From an uncultured Acetatifactor sp. (GTDB lineage: Bacteria > Bacillota > Clostridia > Lachnospirales > Lachnospiraceae), in assembly GCA_910584435.1 (NCBI GenBank), contig CAJUAP010000049.1, positions 1-30,542 of the forward strand: DNA of 30,542 nt. Direction: 5' to 3'. The notes beneath the pieces were generated by a model, which saw only the letters and a list, made by a program, of their open reading frames with translations, was not told where the DNA came from and did no database searches. Below, in pieces: positions 22,450-29,489 of the stretch. How positions within the stretch are numbered: position 1 is the stretch's first letter; each line of letters starts with the position of its first letter. Made by a program: the position numbers and the translations under genes.

Positions 22450-22530
22450 ATGGCTATAATAAAGGCTGGCAACAATTCAGCCAGCCGATGTGAGCAGTCG
22501 AAAATCGTGCTCGCACGAATTTTCGGCTGA
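22450..22530 (+). CDS. Possible 26-residue leader peptide
   Basis: ATG 22450 is preceded by a perfect AGGAGG (22438-22443) with six-base spacing, the best ribosome site in this region. It opens a frame (MAIIKAGNNSASRC...) that ends at TGA 22528-22530. The second half of the frame runs through the left arm and loop of the hairpin at 22482-22542, so translation would melt that structure. It may be a regulatory leader peptide or a chance ORF inside a repeat. Confidence 0.35.
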   Translation: MAIIKAGNNSASRCEQSKIVLARIFG

Positions 22531-22624
22531 TTATATCGGCTGAGGGAACGCCGTCTTATGAGCAAAGGCAGCTGCGAAGCAGCGGAAAGCACCGCAGGTG
22601 CGCAAAGTGCCCCCGGTGGCACTT
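22482..22624. repeat. Run of four hairpins
   Basis: Hairpin A: CAGCCGAT (22482-22489) with ATCGGCTG (22535-22542), enclosing CAGTCGAAAAT-CGTGC and its complement (22495-22529) with one bulge and one wobble. Hairpin B: GCTGC-GAA-GCAGC (22571-22583). Hairpin C: GCACC-GCA-GGTGC (22589-22601). Hairpin D: AAGTGCC-CCCGGT-GGCACTT (22605-22624). The three-base loops recall the GTCGC-GCA-GCGAC hairpin of the 9.1-9.3 kb repeats. The pattern is typical of interspersed palindromic repeats. Confidence 0.8.
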
Positions 22625-22710
22625 GTGAATGGCGAGGGCTGAACGGTTACAAAGGCTGCAGCAAATATACCGGACAGGCTTGCTTAAGGCAGGTGTGCAT
22701 GATAGAATAA
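22558..22710 (+). CDS. Possible 50-residue cysteine-containing ORF overlapping hairpins
   Basis: ATG 22558 to TAA 22708-22710 encodes MSKGSCEAAESTAGAQ... with five cysteines in total. GAGGG lies 11 bases upstream, a long spacing. About half of the frame is made of the three small hairpins, so the Ala/Gly/Ser-rich first half may simply be translated palindrome. Weak support. Confidence 0.25.
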   Translation: MSKGSCEAAESTAGAQSAPGGTCEWRGLNGYKGCSKYTGQACLRQVCMIE

Positions 22711-22718
22711 AAATATGA

Positions 22719-22850
22719 TTTTGGAGTTGAATTGGAGTGAGATTGGAATAGAATCGGAATAGCATTGAGATAGAATCAAAATAGAGTTGAAATAGAATTG
22801 GAATAGCGTTAGAATAGAGTTGGAATAGCATTGGCATAGCATTGTAATAG
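22719..22850 (+). repeat. Tandem array of twelve degenerate 11-bp units directly before the dehydrogenase gene
   Basis: Units fit the pattern N-N-T-Y-R-R-A-A-T-A-G, for example AATTGGAATAG, AGTTGGAATAG, CATTGAGATAG and CATTGTAATAG. They follow each other without a gap from 22730 to 22850, with a weaker first unit at 22719. Nine of the last ten end in ATAG at exact 11-base spacing and none breaks register. The array ends one base before the ribosome site AAAGGGG of the dehydrogenase gene. An 11-bp period is close to one helical turn. Confidence 0.9.
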
Positions 22851-22863
22851 AAAGGGGCAGAAA

Positions 22864-23943
22864 ATGAGAGCATGGGTTTTATATGGGCCGAACGATATTC
22901 GCCTGGAGACGGTGGACAAGCCTGGTATGAAGAGGGGAGAGGTACTGGTGGCAGTGAAGGCCGCAGGTATCTGCGGTTCGGATATTCCGAGAATCTACAG
23001 GACAGGGGCACATGTGCATCCGCTCATACCGGGGCATGAATTTGCAGGTGTGGTTGCAGAGACGGGGGCGGGGGTGGATTGCAGCTGGCAGGGGAAAAGG
23101 GTGGGGATATTTCCATTGATACCATGCAGGGCATGTAAACCTTGTCTCGAAAAACATTATGAGATGTGCAGGCATTATAATTATCTTGGTTCCCGCAGGG
23201 ATGGAGGGTTTGCGGAGTATACAGCGGTTCCGGCGGAGAATCTGATTGCATTGCCGGATGGGGTGTCATTTGAGGAAGCAGCAATGCTGGAACCAATGGC
23301 AGTAGCGGTTCATGCCATGAGAAGGGTGCGGCCGGAAGCGAAGGACACAGTGGTAATCTGCGGGCTCGGCACCATTGGATTACTGCTTCTTGGTTTTCTG
23401 CTGAAGGTGCAAGGGACGGAAGAACAGGGCATCGGGGAACAGAGCAAGGGAAAATTTCTGGTAATTGGAAATAAGGAATTTCAGAAGCAGATGGCGGTTA
23501 AGCTGGGGCTTGGGGCAGAACAGTATTGTGACAGCAGTACACAGGATGTAAGAAAATGGATTATGGAGTGTACTGACGGTGCAGGTGCGGATGTGTTTTT
23601 TGAATGTGTGGGTAAAAATCAAACCTTGTCCCAGGCGGTGGATTGTACGGCTCCGGCAGGACGTATCTGCCTGGTGGGGAATCCGGCATTCGATATGCTG
23701 CTGGAAAAGGAAGTATACTGGAAAATTCTGCGCAATCAGCAGACGATTATGGGAACCTGGAATTCATCTTTTACCGGAGAAGCATCGGATGACTGGCATT
23801 ATGTGCTGAATCGTCTTGCGGAGAAAACAATGATGCCTGATATGCTGATATCTCATAGATTTTCACTGGAAGAATTGGAGAAAGGGTTCCGCATTATGCA
23901 TGACAAATCGGAGGATTATGTGAAAATCATGGGTGTTCTATAG
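22864..23943 (+). CDS. Zinc-dependent alcohol dehydrogenase, galactitol-1-phosphate 5-dehydrogenase-like
   Basis: A 359-residue medium-chain dehydrogenase. Catalytic zinc ligands are Cys37 (GICGSD), His58 and Glu59 (PGHEF); structural zinc ligands are Cys88, Cys91, Cys94 and Cys102 (CRACKPCLEKHYEMC). The Rossmann motif is VICGLGTIGLLLL. The N-terminus MRAWVLYGPNDIRLE and overall length fit the GatD/sorbitol-threonine dehydrogenase branch, which oxidises polyols or sugar-alcohol phosphates with NAD+. A short Gly/Glu-rich insert (KVQGTEEQGIGEQSKGK) follows the nucleotide-binding helix. AAAGGGG lies before ATG and an 11-bp tandem array forms the upstream leader. No PTS genes adjoin, so the substrate is not fixed. 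Confidence 0.9.
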   Translation: MRAWVLYGPNDIRLETVDKPGMKRGEVLVAVKAAGICGSDIPRIYRTGAHVHPLIPGHEFAGVVAETGAGVDCSWQGKRVGIFPLIPCRACKPCLEKHYEMCRHYNYLGSRRDGGFAEYTAVPAENLIALPDGVSFEEAAMLEPMAVAVHAMRRVRPEAKDTVVICGLGTIGLLLLGFLLKVQGTEEQGIGEQSKGKFLVIGNKEFQKQMAVKLGLGAEQYCDSSTQDVRKWIMECTDGAGADVFFECVGKNQTLSQAVDCTAPAGRICLVGNPAFDMLLEKEVYWKILRNQQTIMGTWNSSFTGEASDDWHYVLNRLAEKTMMPDMLISHRFSLEELEKGFRIMHDKSEDYVKIMGVL

Positions 23944-24063
23944 AAAAGCGGCTATGATGCAAAATGATATTACAGGATATGGACACAGTTGTCTGACAGG
24001 ACCGGGATTGATTGAGAGCGGCCAATACATCAAAAAGCAGATAAAGCAAGGCGGGACAATACA

Positions 24064-24999
24064 ATGAATGAGTTTGAAACGGCCAAAAAAATGGAAGAAA
24101 ATATAAATCGGGTGTTCGTGGGCAAAGCGGATGTGGTGGAGAATCTGTTAATCTGTCTGTTTGCCGGAGGACATATTCTGCTGGAGGATGTACCGGGAGT
24201 GGGAAAAACAACGCTTGCCGGTATTCTTGCCAGGAGCATGGAGGGGAATTTTGGGAGGATACAGTTTACGCCGGATACTCTGCCGGGAGATGTGGCGGGA
24301 GTGTCCATTTACAATATGAAGATAAACGATTTTGAGTATCGTCCGGGAGCGGTTATGAATCAGATTCTTCTGGCAGATGAGATTAACAGAACGTCTCCGA
24401 AGACGCAGTCCAGTCTGCTGGAAGCTATGGCAGAAGGACAGGTGACGGTGGACGGCATAGTGCATATGCTGCCTGAGCCGTTTATGGTAATTGCAACCCA
24501 GAATCCCATAGAATTTATCGGCACTTATGCGCTGCCGGAGGCACAGATGGACCGGTTTATGATGCGGCTGTCCATAGGATATCCGGGGAGGGAGCAGGAG
24601 ATACAAATGGCTTCTTATTATCTCATGGGGCAGACGCCGGATAAGGTGGAAGCAGTGTGTAATACCAAGGATATCTTAAAAATTAAAAAAGCGGTTTCAC
24701 AGGTTACAGTGAAGGAATCCATACTTGGATATATTGAGGATATCATTGCATTGACCAGGGAGGAACAGCGCTTTGTGCTGGGAGCCAGTCCAAGAGCACT
24801 GCTGGCGCTGCTGTGTGCTTCTCAGAGCAGGGCATTTCTGCAGGGGAGGGACTATGTGAAGCCGGATGATGTGAAAGCCGTTGCCTTACAGGTGCTTCTG
24901 CACAGGCTGGTGCTGTCTTCCGAGGCCAGGCTTCAGAAAGCGGATGCGGCAGGTATTGTAAACAGCTTGATTGCGAAAGTGAAAATACCCGTTGCATGA
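24064..24999 (+). CDS. MoxR-family AAA+ ATPase
   Basis: A 311-residue MoxR ATPase with Walker A GVGKTT at residues 45-50, Walker B ILLADE at 101-106, sensor-1-like IATQNP, and the family lid. MoxR proteins act as chaperones that mature or load metal- or adhesion-type VWA partners, and are often encoded next to DUF58 and transglutaminase-like genes, as here. The start has no perfect Shine-Dalgarno (GCAAGGCGGG lies 7-16 bases upstream), but the family N-terminus agrees. It is the first gene of the moxR-DUF58-transglutaminase set. The 293 bases to the next gene include degenerate tandem repeats. Confidence 0.93.
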   Translation: MNEFETAKKMEENINRVFVGKADVVENLLICLFAGGHILLEDVPGVGKTTLAGILARSMEGNFGRIQFTPDTLPGDVAGVSIYNMKINDFEYRPGAVMNQILLADEINRTSPKTQSSLLEAMAEGQVTVDGIVHMLPEPFMVIATQNPIEFIGTYALPEAQMDRFMMRLSIGYPGREQEIQMASYYLMGQTPDKVEAVCNTKDILKIKKAVSQVTVKESILGYIEDIIALTREEQRFVLGASPRALLALLCASQSRAFLQGRDYVKPDDVKAVALQVLLHRLVLSSEARLQKADAAGIVNSLIAKVKIPVA

Positions 25000-25090
25000 T
25001 TGGATTGGCTGCTGCCGGCAGGGGCCGCTGTCCTGGCTGGAGAATGCAGCATCAGGCTGAGTGGCGGTTATGGTGTGGCTGACATGAGCA

Positions 25091-25232
25091 GGCAACGGAA
25101 GTGGTGAGGCGGTACAGGAAGGTTAGGCGGCGGTTCATGAAGTAACAGGTATACGGCAATGGTGAGGCGGTACAGGAAGGTTATGCCGGAGCCGGTATGA
25201 AGAAATGAGTATACGGCAAGCGGGCGGCGGTT
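25091..25232 (+). repeat. Degenerate tandem repeat of about 60 bp between moxR and the DUF58 gene
   Basis: A 24-base segment beginning TGGTGAGGCGGTACAGGAAG occurs at 25102-25125 and 25160-25183. Around it, units start GGCAA at about 25091, 25155 and 25215 (the last partial) and end GTATAC. The 293-base gap shows no gene. Wide separation is unusual for genes that normally overlap or nearly overlap in this operon type. Confidence 0.75.
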
Positions 25233-25292
25233 CAGGCAGTGTAAAAGTGGGATGACGGGGCACAGGGAATTGTGGGAAGGTGTGGGGTTGTT

Positions 25293-26456
25293 ATGAAATT
25301 GCGCAGATGGATTTTACTGGGGGTATGGGTATTGTCACTGGTATCGATCAGCTTTTACGGCGGAGCGGTGAGCTACGGATTCTTTTTCGGGGTTACCCTG
25401 CTGCCGGTGATTTCGCTGGTGTATCTGCTCTGTGTCTATTGGAGATTTAAGATCTATCAGGAGACGGATAGGAGGAATATGGTGTGTGACCAGCCGATGT
25501 CATACTTTTTTATGCTGGAAAATGAGGACTATTTCGCATATACGGGCATCAGCGTCCGCATGCATTCTTCTTTTTCACATGTGGAAGAATTTCCTGACAA
25601 TGTTGAATATGAACTGCTTCCGGGGGATAAATCCACCTATGAGACCAGGCTTGTATGCAAATACCGCGGACAATATGATATAGGAGTAAAAGAGGTTATA
25701 CTTACGGATTTTTTCCGCCTGTTCCGGCTTCGGCACGTGATCTCCGGCCAGATTAAGGCGATGGTGATGCCTAAGATTGTGCCGCTTCAGGAGCTTGCCA
25801 GTATTGTTGATCTGCCGGCTCTGGCCAGGCAGGATGCCCTGGGCAATACGGAAACGGATATTCTGGTGCGGGATTATATCGAGGGGGACAGTTTGAAACA
25901 GATTCATTGGAAGGCCACTGCCAGGGAGAGAAAGCTGAAGGTCCGGACTATGATTGGGAAAGAAAATCAGGGTGTCTCCATTTTCTGCGACACAAAACGC
26001 TGCAGCGAGAGCAGGGGAGAATATCTGCCATTAGAAAATAAGATTTTAGAAGCATTTTTGGCAGTGGCATATTTTTTTGCCGGAAAGGAAACAGCGTTTT
26101 CCGCTTATTATGGACAGAAGGGGATTGTCAAAGGGCATGTGGAAGGCATCCATGAGTTTGATGATTTCTATCACAAAGTATCGGAAATCCAATTCGGCGC
26201 TGAGGAAAATCTGCAGCATGTGCTGGAGCATGTTATGGTTTGGGGGGAATTGTGGAGCAGCGGTATTGTATTCTGCATTCTGCATGAGCTGACGCCTGCT
26301 GTAATGGATATAACGGACCGGCTGATTGCCGGAGGTATCATAGTGGTCATTTATGTCATCACCGATCAGGAACCCATGGACTATGTAAGGCAGGGAAGCT
26401 TAAGAAAAAGAATTGTGGTAATTCCTGTGGAAGCCGGGCTGGAGGGGAGACTGTGA
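25293..26456 (+). CDS. DUF58 (VWA-like) membrane-anchored protein
   Basis: A 387-residue protein with two N-terminal membrane helices (ILLGVWVLSLVSISFYGGAV and FGVTLLPVISLVYLLCVYW), a beta-rich middle, and the DUF58 signature RDYIEGDSLKQIHWKATARE followed by a VWA-type fold. It is the usual partner of MoxR ATPases. ATG 25293 is preferred to the GTG at 25272 because GTGGGG precedes it and the membrane helix then starts near residue 6. Its TGA overlaps the next ATG (TGATG), indicating translational coupling. The target of the complex is unknown; an envelope role is inferred from the membrane anchors. Confidence 0.9.
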   Translation: MKLRRWILLGVWVLSLVSISFYGGAVSYGFFFGVTLLPVISLVYLLCVYWRFKIYQETDRRNMVCDQPMSYFFMLENEDYFAYTGISVRMHSSFSHVEEFPDNVEYELLPGDKSTYETRLVCKYRGQYDIGVKEVILTDFFRLFRLRHVISGQIKAMVMPKIVPLQELASIVDLPALARQDALGNTETDILVRDYIEGDSLKQIHWKATARERKLKVRTMIGKENQGVSIFCDTKRCSESRGEYLPLENKILEAFLAVAYFFAGKETAFSAYYGQKGIVKGHVEGIHEFDDFYHKVSEIQFGAEENLQHVLEHVMVWGELWSSGIVFCILHELTPAVMDITDRLIAGGIIVVIYVITDQEPMDYVRQGSLRKRIVVIPVEAGLEGRL

Positions 26457-28771
26457 TGAACATCAGACATCATATCAACGAAAAGGCCGTATACCGGGCG
26501 GTGAATACGGGGATTCTGGCATGTATCTGTCTGTTTACCCCGGAGGCGCTTCTTGGATTCAGCGCTGTGACTGTTTGGAATTTCCTTGTGCTTGGGATTG
26601 TAACTGCATTCTTTGTGAGTGTGAGTTTTTTGAAGGCCAGAGGTCGGGTATTGTGTGTATTGACAGCATTTGTGGGCATAGGGATATCTGCGGCCGTCAT
26701 CGGCAGAGAGACAAGTATTGCCTTTCTGGGGGCATACCTGCAGTGGTGTTCGGGAAGCAGAATCGCACAGGCGGAGTGGCTGAAGGGATGCCAGCTGATG
26801 CAGACGGCTGCAGTGGCGGCAGGCTGCTATCTGGTTCAGATGCTGTCGGAGAGGCTGCGCATGCTGCGTATGGGACTGGCATTGGGATGTATCCTTGTAC
26901 TTGCGGTCTGTCTGTTCGCGAGGGTGGAGCTGTCACAGGATATTGTGGCATTTATGATACTGTATGTGATTGTGGTATATGTGGAATGGCTGCAGGAACA
27001 CTGGAAGAAATCCAGAAGCGGCGGTTTCAAAGAACAGATGGTATGGCTTTCACCGTTTCTGGCGCTCTATGTGCTGATTTTGGGCAGGATGCCCGCACCC
27101 GCGGCGCCATATGACTGGCAGTGGGCGAAACAGATCGGACATCAGATCAAGGAGTCTTTTTTGATTGCATCTCAGAATTTTATGAGGGGCGGACGGGAAG
27201 ATTTCGGGGGATCTTTCAGCGGCTTTTCCGGAGACGGGGAATTGGGTGAGGGATTTGAAGATGACGCCCATGAGGTAATGCAGGTGCAGGGACAGGGTTC
27301 TTTAGTGACCAATGTATATCTGATTGGGAAGGTGTACGATACTTTCGACGGGAAGCAGTGGATTCAGAACTATCATGAAAATCATCAGGAACGGTTCCTT
27401 GATACCATGGAGACCTTATATGCGGTGAGAAGGCTGGACGGCAGGAATCTGAAGGATTATCTGTCTGAGACGGAGCTGACAATCCGGTATGAATTTTTTA
27501 ATACAAGGTATGTGTTTGCGCCGTTAAAGGCAGAATACATCAGGAGTGAAGCGCCGGGGCTGGAATATACTTTTGAGGGAGGGGATTTACTTCTTCCGAA
27601 ACAGCGGGGGTATGGGACAGAGTATTATGTAAGATATTACCAGCTGAATATGGGGGAGGAATTGTTTGAGCAGTTATTGGATGCAGAGCAGGAGGCGGAT
27701 GCGCAGCTCTGGGAAAATATTGCCGGGGAATATGAGGAAGCACTGGGCCGGAAGGTGGCGTCTGAAGCAATGGAGGCACACAGGCAGCGTATCTACGACT
27801 ATTATCTTGATGAGGCAGCGGTTTCGGAGGATGTGGAGCGCTATCTGGAGGCGGTAACAGAGGGGGCCGTTACGGATATGGAGAAGCTTCAGGCAATTGA
27901 GAAGGAGTTGTCTTCTTATACATACACAAATATGCCGGGTAAAATGCCGGACAGTGTTACGAATGCAAGTGAATTCCTGGACTATTTTCTATTGGAGAGC
28001 AAAACGGGGTATTGTGCGTATTTTGCAACGGCATTTGTACTGCTGGCAAGGCTGGAGGGGATTCCGGCCCGGTATGCCCAGGGGTTCTGTGTTCCGGTGG
28101 AGGGAAGCGGGTATACTGCCGTTTTGTCCAATATGGCGCATGCCTGGCCTGAGGTCTATATGGAGGGTGTGGGCTGGATTCCGTTTGAACCAACACCCGG
28201 TTATCGTGAATTGCGCTATACGCCCTGGAAGGTGAAGGATCGGAATGCTGTGATTTTTTATGAGGAAGAGGAAGAAGAGGACGAAGAGGATGAGGAAGAG
28301 CTTCTCACAGAGGACAGTGAGCGGGATATCATGCCGGGAGCGGCAGGGGAGGAAAACGGAAGCAGGGTGATATGGCTGTTTGCTTTGGGGGTTCCGGCTC
28401 TTTTTACAGTGTATCTGCTGGTGCTGGCATCGGAGTATCTGCTGTGTGCATACCGGTATCAGAGGATGGATCAGGAGGGAAAGTTCAAAACAGAAGTGCG
28501 TAAGAATATCCGGGTTCTGGCCTGGCTTGGGCTGGTGCGTGGGAGCAGGGAGACCTTGCAGGAAATGCGCCGGCGCGGTATGGAGATACTGGGTGGGATG
28601 CAGCTTCGCTTTATTGAAGATTATGAGGACGTGGTGTATGGAGATAAACAGGTTGGGGAAGAGATGATGGGGGGAGTGAAGGAAGAGCGGGAACAGCTTA
28701 TGGCGCTGGTCCGAAGGGAGAAGAAGCTGGCATATGTGCTTTACCGGATGAAGCTGCCGTTTCAAAAATGA
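26456..28771 (+). CDS. Multi-pass membrane protein with transglutaminase-like domain
   Basis: A 771-residue protein. About six membrane helices fill residues 15-215, then an extracytoplasmic region carries a transglutaminase core with nucleophile Cys520 (KTGYCAYFATA) and His562 (NMAHAWPEVY). The third position is Glu578 (WIPFEPTPGY), where Asp is more usual. An acidic run (about 599-616, almost all Glu/Asp) precedes another membrane helix (VIWLFALGVPALFTVYLLVL) and a cytoplasmic C-terminal domain like DUF4129. This protein is the third partner of MoxR and DUF58 and is thought to act on wall or surface proteins. ATG 26456 overlaps the previous stop and has GGAGGGG eight bases upstream. The last codons overlap a 14-bp tandem repeat. 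Confidence 0.9.
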   Translation: MNIRHHINEKAVYRAVNTGILACICLFTPEALLGFSAVTVWNFLVLGIVTAFFVSVSFLKARGRVLCVLTAFVGIGISAAVIGRETSIAFLGAYLQWCSGSRIAQAEWLKGCQLMQTAAVAAGCYLVQMLSERLRMLRMGLALGCILVLAVCLFARVELSQDIVAFMILYVIVVYVEWLQEHWKKSRSGGFKEQMVWLSPFLALYVLILGRMPAPAAPYDWQWAKQIGHQIKESFLIASQNFMRGGREDFGGSFSGFSGDGELGEGFEDDAHEVMQVQGQGSLVTNVYLIGKVYDTFDGKQWIQNYHENHQERFLDTMETLYAVRRLDGRNLKDYLSETELTIRYEFFNTRYVFAPLKAEYIRSEAPGLEYTFEGGDLLLPKQRGYGTEYYVRYYQLNMGEELFEQLLDAEQEADAQLWENIAGEYEEALGRKVASEAMEAHRQRIYDYYLDEAAVSEDVERYLEAVTEGAVTDMEKLQAIEKELSSYTYTNMPGKMPDSVTNASEFLDYFLLESKTGYCAYFATAFVLLARLEGIPARYAQGFCVPVEGSGYTAVLSNMAHAWPEVYMEGVGWIPFEPTPGYRELRYTPWKVKDRNAVIFYEEEEEEDEEDEEELLTEDSERDIMPGAAGEENGSRVIWLFALGVPALFTVYLLVLASEYLLCAYRYQRMDQEGKFKTEVRKNIRVLAWLGLVRGSRETLQEMRRRGMEILGGMQLRFIEDYEDVVYGDKQVGEEMMGGVKEEREQLMALVRREKKLAYVLYRMKLPFQK

Positions 28772-28805
28772 TTTAATAAAAGTGATTTATCAAAAGTGAT
28801 TTATT
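28764..28805 (+). repeat. Three tandem 14-bp repeats at the transglutaminase gene end
   Basis: AAAAATGATTTAAT, AAAAGTGATTTATC and AAAAGTGATTTATT lie head to tail at 28764-28777, 28778-28791 and 28792-28805. The first unit contains the TGA stop codon. They end just before the promoter of the small secreted protein. Confidence 0.85.
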
Positions 28806-28815
28806 ATGTTTTATC

Positions 28816-28845
28816 TTGACAAATACCACAGTGCGGTATTATAAT
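28816..28845 (+). promoter_or_regulatory. Consensus promoter with a dyad operator filling the spacer
   Basis: Perfect TTGACA (28816-28821) and perfect TATAAT (28840-28845) are 18 bp apart. The spacer together with the first base of the -10 box is an almost perfect inverted repeat, AATACC-N7-GGTATT (28822-28840), with matching inner bases except three. A dimeric repressor binding there would block polymerase. Confidence 0.8.
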
Positions 28846-28909
28846 AATTACATGGATTTGAAAAACTGCAGTGCATGGGAATCCAAATAAAACTGCAAAG
28901 GGGAAGCAT

Positions 28910-29233
28910 ATGAAAAGGAAATTATTGAAATCTGTTTCAGCCATGGGGCTGGCAATTGCATTGAGCGCCGCTGCTCTGGCAGGTACTGTACAGGCGGCAG
29001 GAGGCGCGGAGAGGACTGTTTGTGGACATAACTTTATTGCTACAACATATGAATGGTGTGAAGAAATAAACAGCGAGTGTCACAACCACTTTTTTCAGAC
29101 AGCTATTTGGTGTCCGGACTGTCTTTATGTACAGGATGAAGGAGAGGTGCGTTCTTACATAGAAGCTCATGATCTGCGTCCTGCAGATTGGCCGCTCAGG
29201 TATTGCTGCGCCGATTGCGGTTATGAGGAATAA
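28910..29233 (+). CDS. Small secreted cysteine/histidine-rich protein
   Basis: A 107-residue precursor. Residues 1 to about 30 are a Sec signal peptide (KRK head, hydrophobic MGLAIALSAAALAG, cleavage after VQA). The mature part of about 77 residues has nine cysteines and several histidines in pairs: CGH, EWCEE, ECHNH, CPDC, and a terminal CCADCG. The spacing suggests a zinc ribbon or disulfide-knit fold. I do not recognise the family. The start is supported by AAAGGGGA seven bases before ATG; an earlier in-frame ATG (28871) would spoil the signal peptide. It has its own strong, apparently repressible promoter and is followed by a hairpin, so it looks monocistronic. Confidence 0.85.
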   Translation: MKRKLLKSVSAMGLAIALSAAALAGTVQAAGGAERTVCGHNFIATTYEWCEEINSECHNHFFQTAIWCPDCLYVQDEGEVRSYIEAHDLRPADWPLRYCCADCGYEE

Positions 29234-29301
29234 GGACTGCATGAGCCGGATAAGGAGCTGCCGGGAATAGTGTATTTCATAAGGAAATGGCGAAAGCTTT
29301 T

Positions 29302-29349
29302 GGAAAACGGGGAGGAAGTCTGGGGTAAAAGGCTTCGCTCCCCGTTTCC
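29302..29349 (+). terminator. Hairpin after the small secreted protein gene
   Basis: The arms GGAAAACGGGGAG (29302-29314) and CTCCCCGTTTCC (29338-29349) pair with one bulged A, and GAAGTC/GGCTTC extends the stem inside. It lies about 70 bases after the stop codon. No clear T tract follows, so termination may be Rho-dependent or weak. Confidence 0.45.
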
Positions 29350-29489
29350 GGCAGGATTTTCAACAGGTAATGGATTCGTTATTTTTGGTTATTTGGAATA
29401 GAGCAGGATGGAGCCGGACCACAGTAAAATCGGCAGAGGCTGTTGAATGGCGGCAGGAGGGTCAGGCTTCAGATAAGGAAAGGGGAATC

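Noticed and set aside
22556..23011. 151-residue minus-strand frame
   Set aside because: Its repetitive LFQLYSNAI-type translation is the antisense of the 11-bp array; it overlaps the dehydrogenase start.
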